Source: Streptosporangium brasiliense
GTDB lineage: Bacteria; Actinomycetota; Actinomycetes; Streptosporangiales; Streptosporangiaceae
Length of the DNA: 64,000 nucleotides
Assembly (NCBI RefSeq): GCF_030811595.1
Contig: NZ_JAUSRB010000002.1
Span: forward strand, 2,480,001 to 2,544,000
Reading direction: 5' to 3'
Shown here: positions 59,384-64,000 of the stretch, piece after piece
Numbering within the stretch: the stretch's first letter is position 1
Layout of the letters: each line of letters begins with the position of its first letter
The notes under the pieces: model-generated
Databases searched by the model: none
The model's input: the letters and a program-made list of their open reading frames with translations, nothing else
What the model was told of the DNA's origin: nothing
Program-made: the position numbers and the translations under genes

Positions 59384-60681
59384 ATTCTCCCGGGCAGTCC
59401 GTGGCGTGCCGTCGCCCAGCGGGCGGGCCGTCCGACCGGCGAGTGATCGTGGTGGTCGTGGGGGTGCAGTCCGCCATCTCGCTCGGATTCTTCGCGGTGA
59501 TGGCGCATCTGGTGGCCCATCTGCGGCACGATCTCGGCATGCTCGCCGGGACCATCACCCTGGTGCTCGGTGTGCGCATCGCGGTCCAGTACGCGCTGTT
59601 CCTGCCGGTGGGCGCGGTGACCGATCTGATCGGTGCGACGAGGGCGGGGGTGCTGGCCTGCACGCTGCGCGCGGCGGGATTCGTGCTGCTCGGGACCGCG
59701 GACGAGCTCGCCGGGCTGCTCGGTGCGGCCGTGCTGCTGGGGGTGGGCGGTGCGCTGTTCCATCCCACCGCCCAGTCCCTGCTGGCCGGGCTGGCGCCGG
59801 CGCGCCGCTCCCGAGGGTTCGCGGCCTACACGATCGCCGGGCAGGTGGCCGCGGTGGCCGGTCCGCCTGTCGGGCTGCTCCTGCTGACTGCCGGGTTCTG
59901 GGTGCTGTCGGCCGCGGCGGCGGCCGCGTGGGCGATCGCCGCCGTGCTGTTCACCCTGCTGGGGGAGGAGCGCCGCACCGCTCCCCGCGCGGACCCGCAT
60001 CTCCGCGCGGACCCGCATCTCCGCGCGGACCCGCATCTCCGTACGGAACGCTGGGCCGGTGCCCGGCATGGCACACGGACGGTCGCCGAAGGAGTGGCGG
60101 CGGTGCTCCGCGATCGGAGGTTCGTACGCTTCGCCGTGGTCGCCGCGCCCAGCACGTTGCTCGCCGACCAGATCGTGACCGTCGTCCCGCTCAAGGACGT
60201 CGGGGCGGGCGCGACGACCCTGTTCTTCTCGGTGGTGGCGATGGTCGCGACGGCGGTTCAGCCGTGGTGCGCGACGGGCGGACGGGGGGAACGCCCGTGG
60301 GTGCTGCGGAGCGGACTGCTCTGCGCGGGGGCCGGCTATCTGGTGCTGCTCGTGACGCCGTCGGGAGGCGGTGACGGTCAGACGGCCGGGCTGCTGGCGG
60401 CCGCCGTACTCAACGGGCTGGCCAAGGGGCTCATGCAGCCGGCGCTGTTCCAGACCGTCGCGCGGTGCGCGCCGGCCGATCGGTTCGGGGCCTATCTGGG
60501 GGTGCTCAGCTTCCTGTCCGGCATGTCCGCCTTCCTGGGAGGGGTCGCCGTAGGCCGGCTCCTCGACGCCGGAGGCTGTGGACCGGCGGTGGCGCTGGCC
60601 GCCCTGGGCCTGGTCGCGGTGCTGTCCGCCGTGGCCTGCGGTCCGCTCGACTCCCGGCGCGCCGGGAGCGGAGCCGGATGA
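59380..60681 (+). CDS. MFS transporter
   Basis: A 433-residue major facilitator protein with about 11-12 membrane helices. Motif-A-like sequence is FLPVGAVTDLIGATRAG, then GGALFHPTAQSLLAGLAP; a central cytosolic loop is followed by the second half (PLKDVGAGATTLFFSVVA, NGLAKGLMQPALF). It resembles drug/sugar exporters of actinomycetes. The central loop has three RADPHL hexapeptides from an 18-nt repeat. GTG 59380 overlaps the leader frame and has no ribosome site of its own. Confidence 0.87.
   Translation: MNSPGQSVACRRPAGGPSDRRVIVVVVGVQSAISLGFFAVMAHLVAHLRHDLGMLAGTITLVLGVRIAVQYALFLPVGAVTDLIGATRAGVLACTLRAAGFVLLGTADELAGLLGAAVLLGVGGALFHPTAQSLLAGLAPARRSRGFAAYTIAGQVAAVAGPPVGLLLLTAGFWVLSAAAAAAWAIAAVLFTLLGEERRTAPRADPHLRADPHLRADPHLRTERWAGARHGTRTVAEGVAAVLRDRRFVRFAVVAAPSTLLADQIVTVVPLKDVGAGATTLFFSVVAMVATAVQPWCATGGRGERPWVLRSGLLCAGAGYLVLLVTPSGGGDGQTAGLLAAAVLNGLAKGLMQPALFQTVARCAPADRFGAYLGVLSFLSGMSAFLGGVAVGRLLDAGGCGPAVALAALGLVAVLSAVACGPLDSRRAGSGAG
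59989..60042. repeat. 18-nt in-frame triplicate in the MFS central loop
   Basis: GCGCGGACCCGCATCTCC is repeated three times without gaps and encodes RADPHL three times. It lies in the loop between the two halves of the transporter. Confidence 0.9.
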
Positions 60682-60924
60682 CGGCGGAGCCGGACCTCCG
60701 CGCCGTGCCCGCCGGCGCTCCCCTATAGCGCCCTGCCCTATGACGCCCTGCCCACTGGCGTTCCCCTGCGAGGAGGAGCGTTCCGAGCCGGCGGTTGGAG
60801 GCGGCACCTCGCGCACGCGGGGCCTGCTCACGCCCTGACCTGCAGCACCGCCTCGTCGTGTTGTCACGCCACCTCCTTCTGTGCTAGCAATCATATTCTA
60901 TGTTGACCAACACAGGAGGTCGTT

Positions 60925-62853
60925 TTGCGCCTCGTCACCTACGCCTCGGCTGACGGCGACCGGGTCGGCGTCATCGACGGTGACCTGATCCACGCGTTGC
61001 CCAGGGGCACGACCCTGATCGAACTGCTCGGCCCCTCGCTGCGGCAGGCGGGCGAGCGAGCGCTCGCCGAGCCCGACGAGATCGTCGCGCTCGCCGACGT
61101 CACACTGAGAGCCCCCATCCCCAGGCCGCCGTCCATACGGGACTGTCTGTGCTTCCTCGACCACATGCGCGGCTGCCTCAGAGCCTCCGGCGGCACGGGA
61201 ACGCTGGAGGCGACCTGGTACCAGATCCCCGCCTTCTACTTCGCCAACCCCGCCACCGTCATCGGACCCCACGACGACGTGCCCATCTCCCCCGGCAGCG
61301 CCTGGTTCGACTTCGAGCTGGAGATCGGCGCGGTGATCGGCGCCCCGGGCCGCGACCTGACCCCCGAGCAGGCAATCGAGCACATCGCCGGCTACACCCT
61401 CCTCTGCGACTGGAGCGCCCGTGACCTGCAGGGTCTCGAGAGCCAGCTCAAGATCGGCCAGGCGAAGGGCAAGGACGGCGCGACCACGCTCGGGCCGTGG
61501 CTGGTCACACCCGACGAGCTGCCCTTCGGCCCGGACGGCGGGCTCGCGCTCCAGGTGCGGGCCGAGGTCAACGGCCGGCCGGTCGGCGAGGGCCGTACCG
61601 ACGCCATGGACTGGTCCTTCGGCGAGGTCGTCTCCTACGCCTCCCGCGGCGTCGAGCTCCGGCCGGGAGACGTCTTCGGCTCGGGCACCGTGCCCGGCTG
61701 CTGCCTGATCGAACACCTCGACTTCGGCGACCTCGGTGCCTTCCGCGGCTGGCTCAAAGACGGCGACGTGGTGTCGCTGCGCGCCGAGGGGCTGGGCGAG
61801 GTGCGGCAGACCGTGCGGGCGAGCGCCGCCCCCCATCCGCTCGCCGCCAGGCCCGACCCCACCGCGAAGCCCCGCCGGCCCCGGGTCAACCCGGCCAAGC
61901 CCGCCCTGCCGTACACGAAGGGGCTGCACCAGGTCGCTGACGGCGTCTGGGCGTGGCTGCTGCCCGACGGCGGGTACGGCAGGAGCAACGCCGGCCTCGT
62001 CGCGGGCGAGGGCGCCTCCCTGCTGGTCGACACGCTCTACGACCTGCCGCTCACCGCCGAGATGCTGTCCGGCATGGAGCCGATCACCGATCGGCACCCG
62101 ATCGGCCACGCCGTGCTCACCCACGCCAACGGCGACCACACCCACGGCGGCCAGCTGCTCGCCGGCTCGGTGCGCGTCGTCGCCGCCGAGGGGACGGCGC
62201 ACGAGATGCACACCGAGATGGCGCCGGAGCTGACCACGGCCCTGCAGATCATGGACCTCGGGCCCACGCTCACGCCGTACCTGCGCGAGCGCTTCGGGCC
62301 CTTCGACTTCGGCGGCATCCGCCTGCGCACGCCCGACCAGACCTTCGACCGACGGCTCACCCTCGACGTGGGCGGGCGCGAGGTGCGTCTGCTCAACCTC
62401 GGGCCCGCCCACACCGAGGCTGACACGGTGGTGCACGTACCCGACGCCGGCGTGCTCTTCGCCGGCGACCTGCTGTTCATCGGCGGCACGCCGATCGTGT
62501 GGAGCGGACCCATCGCCAACTGGATCGCCGCCTGCGACACGATGCTCGCCCTCGACGCCCCGACCGTGGTGCCGGGCCACGGCCCGGTGACGGACCCCGA
62601 CGGGATCCGCGCCGTGCGCGGGTATCTCAGCCACGTCGTCGAGCAGGCCGACGCCGCCCATGCCAAGGGCATGGACTTCCAGGAGGCCGCGTTCGGGATC
62701 GACCTGGCCGAGTACGGCGACTGGCTGGACGCCGAACGGGTCGTGGTCAACGTCTACCGGCGCTACCGCGAGATCCACCCCGACCAGCCGGCACTCGACC
62801 AGCTCGCCCTGTTCGGCCTGATGGCCGAATGGGACAGCCGGCGACAGCCGTGA
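60925..62853 (+). CDS. FAH-family / metallo-beta-lactamase-fold fusion
   Basis: A 642-residue two-enzyme fusion. Residues 1-300 are a fumarylacetoacetate-hydrolase-family domain: WYQIPAFYFANPATVIGPHD, SAWFDFELEIGAVIG (metal ligands), LLCDWSARDLQ, GPWLVTPDE and FGSGTVPG. After a Pro-rich linker, residues 330-610 form a metallo-beta-lactamase fold: THANGDHTHGG (Asn in place of the second His of HxHxDH), GPAHTEADTVVHVP, FAGDLLFIGG and VPGHGPV. TTG 60925 follows AGGAGGT. The two domains may act in sequence on one catabolic ring-cleavage product. Confidence 0.87.
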   Translation: MRLVTYASADGDRVGVIDGDLIHALPRGTTLIELLGPSLRQAGERALAEPDEIVALADVTLRAPIPRPPSIRDCLCFLDHMRGCLRASGGTGTLEATWYQIPAFYFANPATVIGPHDDVPISPGSAWFDFELEIGAVIGAPGRDLTPEQAIEHIAGYTLLCDWSARDLQGLESQLKIGQAKGKDGATTLGPWLVTPDELPFGPDGGLALQVRAEVNGRPVGEGRTDAMDWSFGEVVSYASRGVELRPGDVFGSGTVPGCCLIEHLDFGDLGAFRGWLKDGDVVSLRAEGLGEVRQTVRASAAPHPLAARPDPTAKPRRPRVNPAKPALPYTKGLHQVADGVWAWLLPDGGYGRSNAGLVAGEGASLLVDTLYDLPLTAEMLSGMEPITDRHPIGHAVLTHANGDHTHGGQLLAGSVRVVAAEGTAHEMHTEMAPELTTALQIMDLGPTLTPYLRERFGPFDFGGIRLRTPDQTFDRRLTLDVGGREVRLLNLGPAHTEADTVVHVPDAGVLFAGDLLFIGGTPIVWSGPIANWIAACDTMLALDAPTVVPGHGPVTDPDGIRAVRGYLSHVVEQADAAHAKGMDFQEAAFGIDLAEYGDWLDAERVVVNVYRRYREIHPDQPALDQLALFGLMAEWDSRRQP

Positions 62854-62925
62854 GCCCCGCGAGCCGCGGGCCGTACGGGCTTCCACGACCCTCGTGAGCC
62901 GCGGGCCGTACGGGCTCCCGCGAGC
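62854..62925. repeat. direct repeat just after the FAH-fusion stop
   Basis: GAGCCGCGGGCCGTACGGGC occurs near 62861 and again near 62898 (about 37-base spacing), immediately behind the stop codon at 62851. The remainder of the gap to 63010 holds the ribosome site of the next gene. Confidence 0.75.
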
Positions 62926-63010
62926 GACCGGCGCCGGCGCCGTCGCCGGCGTGCTCGGGTTTGACCCCCGCTCCACGTACTCCTCTGATCTGAACTGAAG
63001 AGGTCCACTG

Positions 63011-63601
63011 ATGAGAATCCCGAACACCGCGCACACCTCCCGGCCCTGGCGGATCCATGAGCTCGCGCCTGACTTCCGGGTTGAGGACGTGTGGGCGCTG
63101 CCGACGCCGGGCGGTCCTGACGACCTCCCGCGGCTGGTGCGGCAGATGAGCTCCGGCGAGGGGCGCTTCTCCGGGGCCACCCGCGCGCTGTTCGCGCTCC
63201 GCTGGAAGCTCGGGGCGCTGCTCGGCTGGGACGGGCCCGGCTCCGGCATCGGCGCGCGGGTGCGGACGCTGCGCGACCGGTTGCCGGCGGATCTCCGCGA
63301 CGCTTCCCCCGGGCCGGACTTCCGCGCGGTCCCGTTCAGCTCGGTCTACCTGACGGACGACGAGTGGGCGGCGGAGATGGCCAACCGGACCGTGCACACG
63401 GTGATGCACATCGGCTGGGTCCCGGACGGGGCCGGTGGCCACCGCGGCCAGATGGCCGTGCTGGTGAAGCCGAACGGCCTCTTCGGGAAGGTCTACATGG
63501 CCGCGATCAGGCCGTTCCGGCACCTCATCGTGGACCCGGCGCTGGTCCGAATGATCGGATACGGCTGGCGGATGCGGGTCGGCGAGCGGGGCGCTGGATG
63601 A
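63011..63601 (+). CDS. DUF2867-family protein
   Basis: A 196-residue protein with the DUF2867 layout: DFRVEDVWALPTPGGPDDLP, FALRWKLGALLGWD, FSSVYLTDDEWAAEMANRTV, VHTVMHIGWV and GLFGKVYMAAIRPFRHLIV, which end in a helix. Family members are lipocalin- or START-like and often follow SDR proteins. ATG 63011 follows GAAGAGG. Function unknown. Confidence 0.87.
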   Translation: MRIPNTAHTSRPWRIHELAPDFRVEDVWALPTPGGPDDLPRLVRQMSSGEGRFSGATRALFALRWKLGALLGWDGPGSGIGARVRTLRDRLPADLRDASPGPDFRAVPFSSVYLTDDEWAAEMANRTVHTVMHIGWVPDGAGGHRGQMAVLVKPNGLFGKVYMAAIRPFRHLIVDPALVRMIGYGWRMRVGERGAG

Positions 63602-63742
63602 CCGGATCCAGCGGCCACCGCGTTCAGGACGCTGACCGCTGAGCGCCGGGCCGACCACCACCTCCACCCGCGACGGCGGGCGGAAGGCGCCGTGACCGGC
63701 CACACCTGGAGCCGGTCCGGCCCGGACGCTCGCCGACGATCC

Positions 63743-63761
63743 GATATCCGATATCAGATAC
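63743..63761. promoter_or_regulatory. GATATC iterons, candidate operator
   Basis: GATATCCGATATCAGATAC consists of 7-base GATATCx units. The first two form a palindrome around C63749. The element is about 30 bases before the ABM gene at 63790, a usual place for a repressor site. No regulator gene is in view. Confidence 0.55.
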
Positions 63762-63789
63762 ACCATCGAGAAACGCCAAGGAGCGCATC

Positions 63790-64000
63790 ATGAAGGTAGG
63801 AATGGTAGCAAGCCACTATCCGCACGCCTCTCACCGCGAGGAGTTCATCTCACGCGTCCACCAGGTCGCCGAGGTCTTCCGGGGGACAGCGGGATGCCTT
63901 TCAGCCGACTGCTGGGTGTCGGCCGACGCGGTGATCTCCATCGTGCAATGGGAGTCCGAGGACGCGTTCGCCGCGTCGTTCGCCGCCATAAAGGCGGCAG
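63790..64000 (+). CDS. antibiotic biosynthesis monooxygenase (ABM) domain protein, partial
   Basis: The first 70 codons of an ABM-type protein reach the right edge: MKVGMVASHYPHASHREEFI, a helix, then GCLSADCWVSADAVISIVQW and a helix rich in Phe/Ala (ESEDAFAASFAA). ATG 63790 follows AAGGAG. A GATATC-type operator is upstream. The rest lies outside the window. Confidence 0.75.
   Translation, partial: MKVGMVASHYPHASHREEFISRVHQVAEVFRGTAGCLSADCWVSADAVISIVQWESEDAFAASFAAIKAA

Overview
The window is very GC-rich, with GTG and TTG starts, strong AGGAGG-type ribosome sites and many ATGA/GTGA gene overlaps. Gene content (SigE-family sigma factor, MocR and TioE regulators, Rsb-style partner switching, STAND and TIR proteins) points to a filamentous actinomycete, probably near Streptosporangiaceae; this is an inference from gene families, not a database match. 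I saw no rRNA, tRNA, CRISPR array, transposase or prophage structural gene.

Layout. 1-3094: alpha/beta hydrolases and a sigma factor coupled to a membrane beta-propeller protein. 3095-9077: a visibly AT-richer island with a structured non-coding stretch, a two-gene conflict system (EACC1-like protein plus a caspase-SRA-HNH fusion) and a divergent PLD-helicase-DUF3427 gene. 9106-12754: HAD phosphatase, hydrolase, VanJ-like membrane phosphatase-fold protein and sirtuin. 12934-15730: a membrane NACHT NTPase with a small helical partner. 15844-22549: a translationally coupled operon of P450, cyclooxygenase-like heme dioxygenase and lipase/decarboxylase-like fusion, divergent from a fatty-acid desaturase; together these look like a bacterial oxylipin pathway. 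22512-26978: a heterodimeric ABC exporter with its TetR regulator and operator.

27231-30271: small proteins, an HxlR regulator divergent from a YceI protein, and a reductase. 30598-33816: a four-gene partner-switching module (STAS, MEDS-kinase, PP2C phosphatase, STAS). 33862-35393: a membrane-anchored molybdopterin oxidoreductase and coupled membrane protein. 35416-40729: glycosyltransferases, a GT-C-like membrane protein, a sugar epimerase and a sugar-binding lipoprotein. 40916-50376: a GH13 enzyme, repeat-rich membrane protein, AhpD-like protein with MocR regulator, aldo/keto reductase, TetR/VOC pair with clear operators, epoxide hydrolase and a diiron membrane protein. 50570-53488: a TIR-transmembrane-WD40 protein. 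53722-64000: ABM monooxygenases, a broken Nudix gene, a protein with two FtsX-ectodomain-like repeats, a lytic transglycosylase lipoprotein, MFS exporter with a possible leader peptide, an FAH-metallo-beta-lactamase fusion and a DUF2867 protein.

Two themes stand out. Several conflict-type genes (caspase-SRA-HNH/EACC1, PLD-helicase, NACHT, TIR-WD40) occur in one 64-kb segment. Also, GC-rich short tandem repeats recur here, many starting at or running across stop codons, others in frame near protein N-termini.
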